DNA of 5,313 bases from WYZ-LMO8 sp964586135 (lineage in GTDB: Archaea > Thermoproteota > Methanomethylicia > Nezhaarchaeales > WYZ-LMO8). Position numbers and translations under genes: made by a program. Location of the stretch: contig CAZPGS010000063.1 in NCBI GenBank assembly GCA_964586135.1, positions 1 to 5,313 of the forward strand, given 5' to 3'. Of this stretch, positions 1 through 5,313 are shown one piece after another. Under the pieces are notes generated by a model. That model saw nothing but the letters and a program-made list of their open reading frames with translations, was not told where the DNA came from and ran no database searches. Numbering within the stretch: the stretch's first letter is position 1; the number at the start of each line of letters is the position of its first letter.

Positions 1-1
1 C

Positions 2-211
2 GTTCGCTTCCTCGACGGCAAGTTGAACTTCTTCAGGCTAGAGGAGGTCAGGGAGGGCCCTCGAGTCAGGAGGAAGATGGCGATCGTGCCGGAGGAGCCC
101 TACGCGGTGGTCGCCCTCGAGAGGTCGAGGCACGAGCCCAAGTTCGAGAGGGAGCTCGTGAGTATCTACGTCTTCGCGAAGGACTCTTGGCGAATTATGC
201 AACTGACCTAA
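2..211 (+). CDS. 3' end of an unrecognised gene (partial)
   Basis: The reading frame is open from the first complete codon of the window at base 2 to a TAA stop at 209-211, giving the last 69 residues of a protein that starts upstream. The TTG at 23-25 lies inside this open frame and is probably not the true start. The visible tail is highly charged, with a run of Arg, Lys and Glu in its first half (VREGPRVRRK), then an alternating hydrophobic stretch (PYAVVALERS) and a final strand-like segment (ELVSIYVFAKDSW). There is no membrane segment or cysteine. The codon choice (AGG, GAG, CTC) matches the large downstream gene, which supports real coding. I do not recognise the family and assign no function. 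It points towards the broken Rep gene but is separated from it by about 145 bases, so nothing suggests an operon. Confidence 0.6.
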   Translation, partial: VRFLDGKLNFFRLEEVREGPRVRRKMAIVPEEPYAVVALERSRHEPKFERELVSIYVFAKDSWRIMQLT

Positions 212-216
212 CCTCA

Positions 217-235
217 GCCTCTCCTCTTTTCCTCT
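217..235 (+). terminator. Pyrimidine-rich tract after the first gene, possible archaeal terminator
   Basis: Six bases after the stop codon of the first gene the plus strand becomes almost entirely C and T, with a central TTTT at about 226-229. Archaeal RNA polymerase often terminates at T-rich stretches on the coding strand without a hairpin. The tract is mixed with C rather than a clean T run, so the call is weak. Confidence 0.3.
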
Positions 236-257
236 GTCGTTGAAGGCGGAAGACGAT

Positions 258-276
258 GCCCTATTGTGCTTAGGGT
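258..276. repeat. Small inverted repeat CCCTA-N7-TAGGG in the spacer before rep
   Basis: CCCTA at 259-263 pairs with TAGGG at 271-275 around a 7-base loop, and G258/T276 can add a wobble pair. The right arm can alternatively pair with the following GCCC at 281-284 (GGGT-N5-GCCC), so two mutually exclusive small stems are possible. It lies about 80 bases upstream of the Rep start. It could be part of a replication origin, a terminator for the upstream gene, or chance. Confidence 0.3.
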
Positions 277-356
277 CACGAGCCCATTGAATGCGCGCCT
301 ACGGCACGTTGTGGTCTCTCTTCAGATGAGGCTTTTGCGTCCCCTCAGTAGACTTG

Positions 357-1327
357 ATGTTGTTAACGCGTGCAAAACTCAACCAAGCTCCTCAGTCGCG
401 CCTCTCCCCTCCCCAGACCCCTGCCAGGCTCCGAGCTAGGACCCTCCTCAAGAGGAGAAAGCACCTCAGTGAGGACGATTGGTATGAGCTCTACGACTAT
501 CTCGAGGAGTACATTGACGACACTTCCAACAGAGTCATAGCCCTCAAGTACCTCTACGCAGAGGAGTTCGAGCTCCTCAGCTACGAGCACCGCTTCACCA
601 AGTGCAGGCTCAAGAAGACCCTCAAGGACTTCGAAAGGATTTGGGAGGTCGCTTCTTTGAAGTATGACGTCGGGATCTTCATTACCTTGACCATGGACCC
701 CTCCGCATAAAAATGTGCGAGAGAGCCTCCAAGGCCTTCAACCGCTTCATGGGGTTCTTGAGCTCTAAGTTGGCAGTGGGCTTCAGGCCAGACTACCTTA
801 AGTCCCTAGAGCCTCAGGACTTCGGCAACCCTCACTTCCACGTCGTCCTATTCGGCGTCAAGAGGATGATGAACAACTACGAGCTCGCGAGGCGATTGAG
901 GGAAATTGGCTTCGGCAAAATACACTACGAGTATGTCATAGTTAAAGACGGCAACGGCAATTGGGTCTGAGCTAGGGAGAGGCCCAGAGACGCAAGAACT
1001 AGCAACGTGAAGTACTACTTGAAGAAGTTCTTGGTTAAGGCGCTCTCCTCGATCCTCGACGAGTCCAACAACCCCTCTAGCTCCGACCTCGACGTCTCTG
1101 AGATGAAGGTGGCCTCCTACTTCGCAACTAACAAGAGGTCCTTCGCTTACTCCATGTCTTTGAGGGGACCTCCTAGAGGGGTTACGAACAAGCTCAGGCT
1201 TTGGTTCTTCGTCGGCTCTTGGTACTGGCTAGAGTTGCCCGACTGGATATTGGAGGCTGTGGGAGTTACTGTAGTAAAAGACGATGAGCTGAGCTGGAGG
1301 GTAGAACCGGTCTTGGCTCCAAGGTGA
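357..1327 (+). pseudogene. Broken rolling-circle replication initiator (HUH endonuclease Rep)
   Basis: An intact protein of about 323 residues would nick plasmid or viral DNA at an origin and stay linked to the 5' end through a tyrosine. All three Rep motifs are visible. Motif 1 is FITLTMDP (678-701, reading from the ATG at 357). Motif 2, the metal-binding HUH motif, is PHFHVVLF (830-853, histidine codons at 833 and 839). Motif 3 is YYLKKFL (1013-1033), whose two tyrosines each fit YxxK. The pieces do not share one open frame. The first frame stops at TAA 708-710, and the protein continues one base back in the other frame across an AAAAA run (709-713). A TGA at 968-970 then interrupts the frame, with clear homologous-looking sequence on both sides (GNWV, stop, ARERPRDARTSNVKYYL). 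TTG at 354 is an alternative start. The N-terminal 107 residues are basic and then helical. Codon use resembles the neighbours, so the gene is not newly arrived from a very different host. I infer a replicon remnant; IS91-type or IS200-type HUH transposases are less likely because of the FITLT-DP motif and the length. Confidence 0.82.
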
Positions 1328-1435
1328 GCCCTACGCTGGAGTATCGACGGCGCTTCGTGGCGGGTGCGATTAATGGCAAGAGCTTGATCAGCTCGTTGAC
1401 AGCGCGGTCTTAGTCCATTGCTCTCGAATTCGCGA

Positions 1436-1463
1436 TGGCAGCGCACGACTGTCTGCCACTTTT
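1436..1463. terminator. Inverted repeat TGGCAG-N11-CTGCCA followed by TTTT
   Basis: TGGCAG at 1436-1441 pairs exactly with CTGCCA at 1453-1458 around an 11-base loop, and CTTTT follows at 1459-1463. It sits in the 194-base gap between two convergent genes, the Rep remnant ending at 1327 and the membrane protein gene ending at 1522, where a transcription end is expected. A stem plus T tract in plus orientation fits a terminator for the Rep transcript. Archaea rarely need the stem, so it might instead be a protein-binding site. The rest of this gap shows only a small GAGCT-N5-AGCTC repeat at 1380-1394. Confidence 0.35.
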
Positions 1464-1521
1464 ATCAAGCCCTAGCGAAGTCGTTGCCTCTTCCTAGAGT
1501 TGTAGCGCTCTTACGATACTA

Positions 1522-1785
1522 TCACCTAGAACTTTCTTGGCACTTCTCCTCCAAGTATTTAATGATGGCCGAGTACTTCTTCTCCAAGTGTTTAATGATA
1601 GCTGAGGAGGCAAAGAGCCCGATGCCCGCGCCCATTGTAAAGCTCCCGATCACGGAGGCGTCGTACCAGATCTTCAACGCCCCAAGCCCTCCATATGTTA
1701 TGAGCTTCGAGGCAAAGTACGCTATGAGGAGCCCAATTACGATTATGAAGAGCCCTACGATGTACACTACGTCGGAAGTCTTCAC
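1522..1785 (-). CDS. Small membrane protein with two predicted transmembrane helices
   Basis: An 87-residue protein reads leftward from a GTG at 1785 to a TGA at 1524-1522. Residues 6-28 (VVYIVGLFIIVIGLLIAYFA and onward) form a strong membrane helix. Residues 43-64 form a second, glycine-rich one (GSFTMGAGIGLF). A short loop containing GGLGALKIWYD joins them, and the C-terminus is a charged helix of about 23 residues. The C-terminal part is an 11-residue tandem duplication, SAIIKHLEKKY (61-71) then SAIIKYLEEKC (72-82), which would extend an amphipathic helix. The GTG start is supported by a TATA-like element centred about 27 bases upstream, as expected for a leaderless transcript. The plus strand across the same bases is also open, but its translation is the serine- and proline-rich antisense of membrane helices. 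No family is recognised; small proteins of this kind are common in archaeal plasmids and viruses. Confidence 0.65.
   Translation of the reverse strand: MKTSDVVYIVGLFIIVIGLLIAYFASKLITYGGLGALKIWYDASVIGSFTMGAGIGLFASSAIIKHLEKKYSAIIKYLEEKCQESSR
1543..1606. repeat. 33-base tandem duplication inside the membrane protein gene
   Basis: Bases 1543-1573 and 1576-1606 are near-identical copies with a 33-base period. They differ at four of 31 positions, all transitions. The period is a multiple of three, so the duplication keeps the frame and encodes the two 11-residue helical units at the C-terminus of the membrane protein. Confidence 0.85.
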
Positions 1786-2103
1786 AGTAGTAGGTTGTGC
1801 CTTGAAGATTAAAAAAGCTTGCGAAGTGTCGTCAGCTCACGCATCTAGCGCTCAAAGCTCAATCAGCTTGACCGATCGCTCCAACGCGACGAGCTCAGCT
1901 CAATCGATCCACCAGCTCAAGCACGAGCGTCGCATTTCACGTAACAAGGCTAGCACGCGCCTCCTCAGCCGAAGATCTTTTATCTACACCCTGTCCTCTA
2001 AGGACTTCTCCCTCATCAATGTAGAGGTTTGCGGGAGTAAGGCATAAGCATACCGTGTAGTGAGCGCAGCTTCTCGAGGATCGACGAGCTTTGTACACAG
2101 ACC
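1786..2103. other. 318-base gap between the membrane protein and wHTH genes, no gene called
   Basis: I find no convincing coding region here on either strand. Apart from the TATA box at 1809-1816, the notable feature is five copies of AGCTCA within 86 bases (1834, 1856, 1892, 1897 and 1914; the third and fourth overlap). AGCTC is common in the coding sequence of this window, so this may be background. On the minus strand, a 10-codon frame from an ATG at 2016 ends in TAG and continues as an Arg/Leu-rich stretch to a TGA. That could be gene decay but matches nothing I know. No tRNA-like fold was seen. Confidence 0.4.
1809..1816 (-). promoter_or_regulatory. TATA-like box for the membrane protein gene
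   Basis: On the minus strand, TTTTTTAA (1816-1809) is preceded by GCAAGC. Its centre is about 27 bases before the GTG at 1785, the usual archaeal distance from TATA box to transcription start. The transcript would therefore begin at or next to the start codon and be leaderless. No Shine-Dalgarno sequence is seen, consistent with this. Confidence 0.5.
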
Positions 2104-2373
2104 TTAAACACGATCCTGCTTCGAAGCTTGGTCGCTGGTCTTAACCTCTCTGCTCAACATCCATTGGTTTTGCCTCCCTATCTTCCTTCCCTTTACTTTC
2201 CCCTCGGCCATGAGCTTGTACAAGTGCGTTTGGGCCGTGTTCCACGAAATCCCAAGTCTCTTAGATACCATCTCCGTCGTCACCGGCCAGTCCTGCTCTG
2301 CCAAGTACTCGAGGATCGCACGGTCTATGTCTTCTCTCTGCTTCCTACCGCGAGGCTTCACATGACACTTCAT
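2104..2373 (-). CDS. Small winged helix-turn-helix DNA-binding protein
   Basis: This 89-residue protein is probably a transcription regulator. The start chosen is the ATG at 2373; a TTG just before it (2376) would add one residue. After a basic N-terminus (KPRGRKQR, residues 6-13), helix 1 spans about 14-27 (EDIDRAILEYLAEQ). Helix 2 spans about 32-41 (TTEMVSKRLG) and the recognition helix about 43-58 (SWNTAQTHLYKLMAEG). A basic wing follows (KVKGRKIGRQNQWML, 59-73), and the polar tail (74-89) is probably disordered. The order helix, HTH, 'LYKLMAEGKVKG' and wing is typical of winged helices in archaeal regulators, including many encoded by plasmids and viruses. There is no ligand-binding or dimerisation domain. 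The gene is divergent from the large surface protein gene, with only 87 bases between start codons and a symmetric element in that gap, so it may act on this shared region. Its target is inference. Confidence 0.8.
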   Translation of the reverse strand: MKCHVKPRGRKQREDIDRAILEYLAEQDWPVTTEMVSKRLGISWNTAQTHLYKLMAEGKVKGRKIGRQNQWMLSREVKTSDQASKQDRV

Positions 2374-2392
2374 CAAGACGTATTGCAGTAGG

Positions 2393-2400
2393 CCATATAA
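2393..2400. promoter_or_regulatory. TATA element shared by the divergent wHTH and surface protein genes
   Basis: CATATAA at 2394-2400 reads as a TATA box on the plus strand. It predicts transcription starting near 2424 and a leader of about 35 bases before the surface protein start. The same bases read TTATATGG on the minus strand, about 24 bases before the wHTH ATG at 2373, which would make that transcript leaderless or nearly so. No second TATA box of similar quality is seen for either gene, so the element may serve both directions. Confidence 0.5.
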
Positions 2401-2414
2401 CCGTTATGCTCAGA

Positions 2415-2432
2415 CATATGATTGAACATATG
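2415..2432. promoter_or_regulatory. Candidate operator CATATG-N6-CATATG
   Basis: Two copies of the self-complementary hexamer CATATG lie at 2415-2420 and 2427-2432, centre to centre 12 bases apart. Each is preceded by A, and ATTGAA lies between them. The pair is both a direct and an inverted repeat, as expected for a dimeric or paired regulator. It overlaps the predicted transcription start (about 2424) of the surface protein gene, where binding would block transcription, and lies upstream of the TATA element for the wHTH gene. The neighbouring wHTH protein is the obvious candidate binder, by inference. Confidence 0.45.
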
Positions 2433-2447
2433 GTAGAGGGTGGAAGG

Positions 2448-2452
2448 GGTGA
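2448..2452 (+). promoter_or_regulatory. Ribosome binding site GGTGA that decides the ATG at 2461
   Basis: GGGGTGA (2446-2452) contains GGTGA, complementary to the archaeal 16S rRNA 3' end, and ends eight bases before the ATG at 2461. This favours the ATG over the in-frame GTG codons at 2440 and 2449. The ATG start also gives a well-formed signal peptide. Confidence 0.55.
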
Positions 2453-2460
2453 GCAAGTCG

Positions 2461-5313
2461 ATGACCCGCAGGCGGTCGCAGAGGATTGCCTTGACGGTTC
2501 TTCTCACTATTGCTCTCCTGTTGCTCAGCTTAGCGCTTCCAGCTCACGCCCAGCTCCGGAAGGCCACCCAACTCACCCTATCGCCTGAGACGTTCACGAT
2601 AGCGCCCGGCCAGAGCATCACGATAACAGCCAAGCTGACCTCGGAGGGGCAACCCCTCGCTGGCAAGCAGATAGTGTTTGCAGCCTCGTTGGGATCTATT
2701 AGCCCCAACATCGCGACGACTAACGAGAACGGAGAGGCCTCGGTCGTCTACACAGCTCCGGTCGTAAGCGTCAGGACGAGCGTCACGATAACTGCCTCGT
2801 TCTTAGGGGACTTGATGTATGAGGGGGGCACTGCCACCTGTCAAGGGGTAATTGAGGTAAGAGTCGAGCTTCCAATCGTGACTGTAAGCGGCGCCTCCTT
2901 CGCCGTCCCTGAGACCTTGAAGGACGAGGTCGCCTCTTACAGGGAGTCCATCCCCGAGGACGTCTTGAAGCTCTTACCGATAGAGGTGCCGAGCGAGTCC
3001 TTCATACTCGCAACCCCTGAAAACCTCTACCTAGTCTTCGCCGATAAGAGCGACAGCGGGCTTGCTCATGTAGAGGGTTGGAAGCTTCCTCAGAGCATAA
3101 GCCTCAAGGGAATTAGCGTAACCGTCGTGGTCGCGAGGTCCGTGACCTTTGAGAAAGAGGGCACTCCTACGACTGTGAGCGAGATACTCGCGAAGCCCGA
3201 CAGCTACAAGCTCAAGCTCGTCAAGGTGAGTGCGAATAGAAGGCAAGTCTCAATACTCTACGACCCCGACGAGCGACCTCACGTAGAGTTTCCGATAACT
3301 GTCGGCTACTTAACCGAGAGGCCCGCCAAGCCCTTGGACGTGGTCAAGGCGATTTTAGAGAGGGCAAAGGACTTTGCCCTGAAGCCTGACGAGCAGCTCG
3401 TCAAAGACCTCTTACGGGCTGAGGAGGAGCGTCTCTGGTTCTTTAACTTCAACTACGAGTACTGGTACGACGCGCCGGCTATCACCAACGGGATAGTCAT
3501 TCCGACGGATCATCCGATATTCGAGCTCATCGAGAAGTCCCTGCCCGTTATAGGGGACTTCGCCCGCTTAGAAGGAAAGGTCGTGCTCTACGACGTCAAG
3601 ACCGACATACCCTATGAGGCCGTTCCCTCCGTCCGAGAGCTCAAAGCGAATTACGACAAGTACGCGGGGAAGGTCGTGAAGCTAGTGGCCAACTGCTACG
3701 GAGGCTACATAAGCGTCCAAGAGGTCATAGAGGAGAACACTCCGTGCGGCCCGGACCGCGTCTACGTACAAGACGTCGGGTGCGTGAACGTAGTCGTCGA
3801 TGTGAGGCTCGAGGGGCTGATGGCGTGGAACGAGGTCAGCGTGCCCCCGAAGCGCGAGGAGCTCTTGCTTGTCTCGGGCGTCTCGAGCCATCACCAAGAC
3901 GAGCAGTTCGTGAAGGTTGAGGGCGTCTTCGAGCTAATCGGCAAGGTCGTCTCAACGAGGCAGATAAGCGATTCTCTGCCTGAAGGAATCGCCCTCGTGC
4001 TCTGTCGAGCCAAGAAGATAGGCGAGATAGACTTTGAGAGAATGGCCGTACAAGTCAAGGACGAGATCAAAGGTCGCGTCGGCGAGCTCTATTGGGCGCT
4101 CCAAAACATCTACCCGTACACGAAGCAACCCGACATACCCTGCAAGGTCCCGAGGAAGGTCTTCAACCCCGTGGCTCCGATAGTCGTGGAGGCCCCGAGG
4201 GAGATCCCAGAGATACGCGTCGAGAGGAACTTCACGATATGCATAGCCGTAGCCACGCCCGAGGCCCCCATAAGGCTCAACATCACCAACTCTCACATAA
4301 CCAACATCTCCATAGCCCTCAAGGAAGTCGTCAAGAACGTGACGATATACTTCGAAAAGCTACCTGACAGGCCTCCCGACGTGCCGAAGCCGCCTGGCCT
4401 CGTCTATGCATACCACGAGATAAGCGTGAGCATCTCTAAGGAGGCCCTAAAGGGAGCTGAGATAACGTTCTGGGTCTTAAAGGAGTGGCTGGTAGCGAAC
4501 AACGCCAGAGCCGAGGACGTGGTCATGCTGAGGTACCACGCTGGAAAGTGGGAGGAGCTCCCGACGAGGCTCGTCGACGGGAACGCGACGCACTTCAAGT
4601 TCGTGGCCGAGACTCCGGGGTTCTCCGTGTTCGCAATAGCGGTGAAGGCCGTTGCGCCTACCACAGGCGTAGAGGGCTACGTTAGGGACGAGGCTGGCAG
4701 GCCCATAGAGGGCGTTGACGTCATTGCCCTCAGCAAGGTCGCTCTCGTTGGCAAGGTCTCTGAGGCCAAGACCGACGAAATGGGTCACTACTTCGTGGAA
4801 CTGCCGCCTGGAGACTACGTCTTGGTGTTCTCGGCTACGGGCTACGCGGACAGGTCGGTGGACGCGTCGTTGAAGCTTGGTGAGCTCAAGAGGGCCGACG
4901 TGACACTCAAGCAAGCGAAGGCCGAGTTCTCTGAGGACTGGTATGGGACTAAATTTGAGGTCGCGTTAGTGACGGAAGAGCCTTGGAAGGTGGGGGGCGA
5001 GGCGAGCGTCGAGGTCTGGATAACAGTCAGCGACATGGGAGGAAATCGACGAGTTGAGTTCAGGCAACTCAAGCTCGAGCTACTGCTCACAAACGTCAAG
5101 GTGACCGTGCCGCTCAACGTCGAGACCGAGGTGGGCGGCACGGTCTACGGCAGTAGCGTCGCCCTCAAGGTCCTCGACGGCTTCGGGCTGATGAAGCCAG
5201 GCTCCGAGCAATCCTACACGTTGAGCCTCACCCTCGAAGGCTCCGTGACCGACCGCTTGGGTGTTGCTTGGCCGGGCCTAGTGTCGGAGTCGACGAGCGT
5301 CAGGGTCTACGCG
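2461..5313 (+). CDS. Large secreted multidomain surface protein with PGF-pre-PGF domain (partial, 3' end missing)
   Basis: The frame is open for 951 codons to the window end. Residues 1-30 are a Sec signal peptide: MTRRRSQR, a leucine-rich core, then PAHA with likely cleavage before Q31. Residues 33-135 look like an Ig-like (Big-1 type) domain (APGQSITITAKLTSEGQPLA, TNENGEASVVYT). Residues 238-320 and 390-525 begin with similar segments (SEILAKPDSYKLKLVKV and RELKANYDKYAGKVVKL) that suggest OB-like modules, separated by a helical stretch (308-345). Residues 590-728 include a PGF-pre-PGF domain (YHEISVSISKEAL, MLRYHAGKWEELP, TPGFSVFAIAV, with PGF at 719-721), known from archaeal secreted and S-layer-associated proteins. 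Residues 736-818 match a carboxypeptidase regulatory-like beta fold (GVEGYVRDEAGRPIEGVDV, GHYFVELPPGDYVL). Residues 819-951 are another beta-rich domain cut by the window end. N-glycosylation sequons occur at 590, 607, 615, 626 and 708, and seven cysteines follow the signal peptide. No catalytic motif is seen, so structure, adhesion or binding at the cell surface is likely. Any membrane anchor would lie beyond the window. Confidence 0.88.
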   Translation, partial: MTRRRSQRIALTVLLTIALLLLSLALPAHAQLRKATQLTLSPETFTIAPGQSITITAKLTSEGQPLAGKQIVFAASLGSISPNIATTNENGEASVVYTAPVVSVRTSVTITASFLGDLMYEGGTATCQGVIEVRVELPIVTVSGASFAVPETLKDEVASYRESIPEDVLKLLPIEVPSESFILATPENLYLVFADKSDSGLAHVEGWKLPQSISLKGISVTVVVARSVTFEKEGTPTTVSEILAKPDSYKLKLVKVSANRRQVSILYDPDERPHVEFPITVGYLTERPAKPLDVVKAILERAKDFALKPDEQLVKDLLRAEEERLWFFNFNYEYWYDAPAITNGIVIPTDHPIFELIEKSLPVIGDFARLEGKVVLYDVKTDIPYEAVPSVRELKANYDKYAGKVVKLVANCYGGYISVQEVIEENTPCGPDRVYVQDVGCVNVVVDVRLEGLMAWNEVSVPPKREELLLVSGVSSHHQDEQFVKVEGVFELIGKVVSTRQISDSLPEGIALVLCRAKKIGEIDFERMAVQVKDEIKGRVGELYWALQNIYPYTKQPDIPCKVPRKVFNPVAPIVVEAPREIPEIRVERNFTICIAVATPEAPIRLNITNSHITNISIALKEVVKNVTIYFEKLPDRPPDVPKPPGLVYAYHEISVSISKEALKGAEITFWVLKEWLVANNARAEDVVMLRYHAGKWEELPTRLVDGNATHFKFVAETPGFSVFAIAVKAVAPTTGVEGYVRDEAGRPIEGVDVIALSKVALVGKVSEAKTDEMGHYFVELPPGDYVLVFSATGYADRSVDASLKLGELKRADVTLKQAKAEFSEDWYGTKFEVALVTEEPWKVGGEASVEVWITVSDMGGNRRVEFRQLKLELLLTNVKVTVPLNVETEVGGTVYGSSVALKVLDGFGLMKPGSEQSYTLSLTLEGSVTDRLGVAWPGLVSESTSVRVYA

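Noticed and set aside
212..353. Possible tRNA or small RNA in the spacer upstream of rep
   Set aside because: A GGGTCACGAGCCC stem-loop superficially resembles a T arm, but the loop lacks the TTCRA consensus and no acceptor, D or anticodon stems can be assembled.
1147..1446. Minus-strand open frame opposite the end of the Rep remnant
   Set aside because: It overlaps the Rep C-terminal segment, which continues sensibly from the YYLKK motif. The antisense product is low-complexity and lacks recognisable features.
1981..2016. Possible short peptide MREKSLEDRV on the minus strand, followed after a stop by an Arg/Leu-rich frame
   Set aside because: Ten codons with no ribosome site or promoter and no family resemblance. 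At most it is a trace of a decayed gene.
1418..2047. A 209-codon open frame on the plus strand
   Set aside because: It is antisense to the two-helix membrane protein and continues into the non-coding gap. Its translation is rich in Ser, Pro and Met with no domain pattern, as expected opposite membrane helices, whereas the minus-strand protein has clear helices and a well-placed TATA box.
2128..2391. Plus-strand open frame opposite the wHTH gene
   Set aside because: The minus-strand product has a full winged-helix pattern; the plus-strand product has none.
3031..5141. Several minus-strand and alternative plus-frame open stretches inside the surface protein gene
   Set aside because: They lie within a 951-codon frame with signal peptide and recognisable domains, and are consequences of its GC-rich codon use.
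1..5313. CRISPR array, insertion sequence ends or integrase attachment repeats
   Set aside because: No regularly spaced 24-40 base repeats, no transposase with terminal inverted repeats and no long direct repeats flanking the Rep-wHTH region were found by eye.

Overview
The window looks archaeal, most likely from a thermophilic member of the Thermoproteota (Crenarchaeota); a Desulfurococcales-type host is a guess. The evidence is heavy AGG and ATA codon use, TATA-type promoter elements placed for leaderless or short-leader transcripts, and a PGF-pre-PGF domain in the large secreted protein. No 16S rRNA or universal marker is present, so the assignment is tentative.

Layout. Bases 1-211 hold the 3' end of an unrecognised plus-strand gene. 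After a 145-base spacer with a pyrimidine-rich tract and a small hairpin comes a broken gene (357-1327) for a rolling-circle replication initiator of the HUH endonuclease type. Its three signature motifs are all recognisable (FITLTMDP, PHFHVVLF and a YYLKK catalytic-tyrosine motif), but a one-base frameshift lies between motifs 1 and 2 and an in-frame TGA between motifs 2 and 3. Two minus-strand genes follow: a small two-helix membrane protein (1785-1522) with an 11-residue tandem duplication at its C-terminus, and an 89-residue winged-helix DNA-binding protein (2373-2104). Rep, small membrane protein and small wHTH regulator together look like the remains of an integrated plasmid or virus, although no attachment sites are visible.

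The last 2.85 kb (2461 to the window end) is one long plus-strand reading frame. It encodes a secreted, probably cell-surface, multidomain protein: signal peptide, Ig-like domain, two OB-like modules, PGF-pre-PGF domain, carboxypeptidase-regulatory-like domain and a further beta-rich domain that runs off the end. It is divergent from the wHTH gene. One TATA-like element at 2393-2400 can serve both directions, and a symmetric CATATG-N6-CATATG element lies over the predicted start of the surface-gene transcript. This makes a testable local switch in which the small regulator controls its own gene, the surface protein gene, or both.
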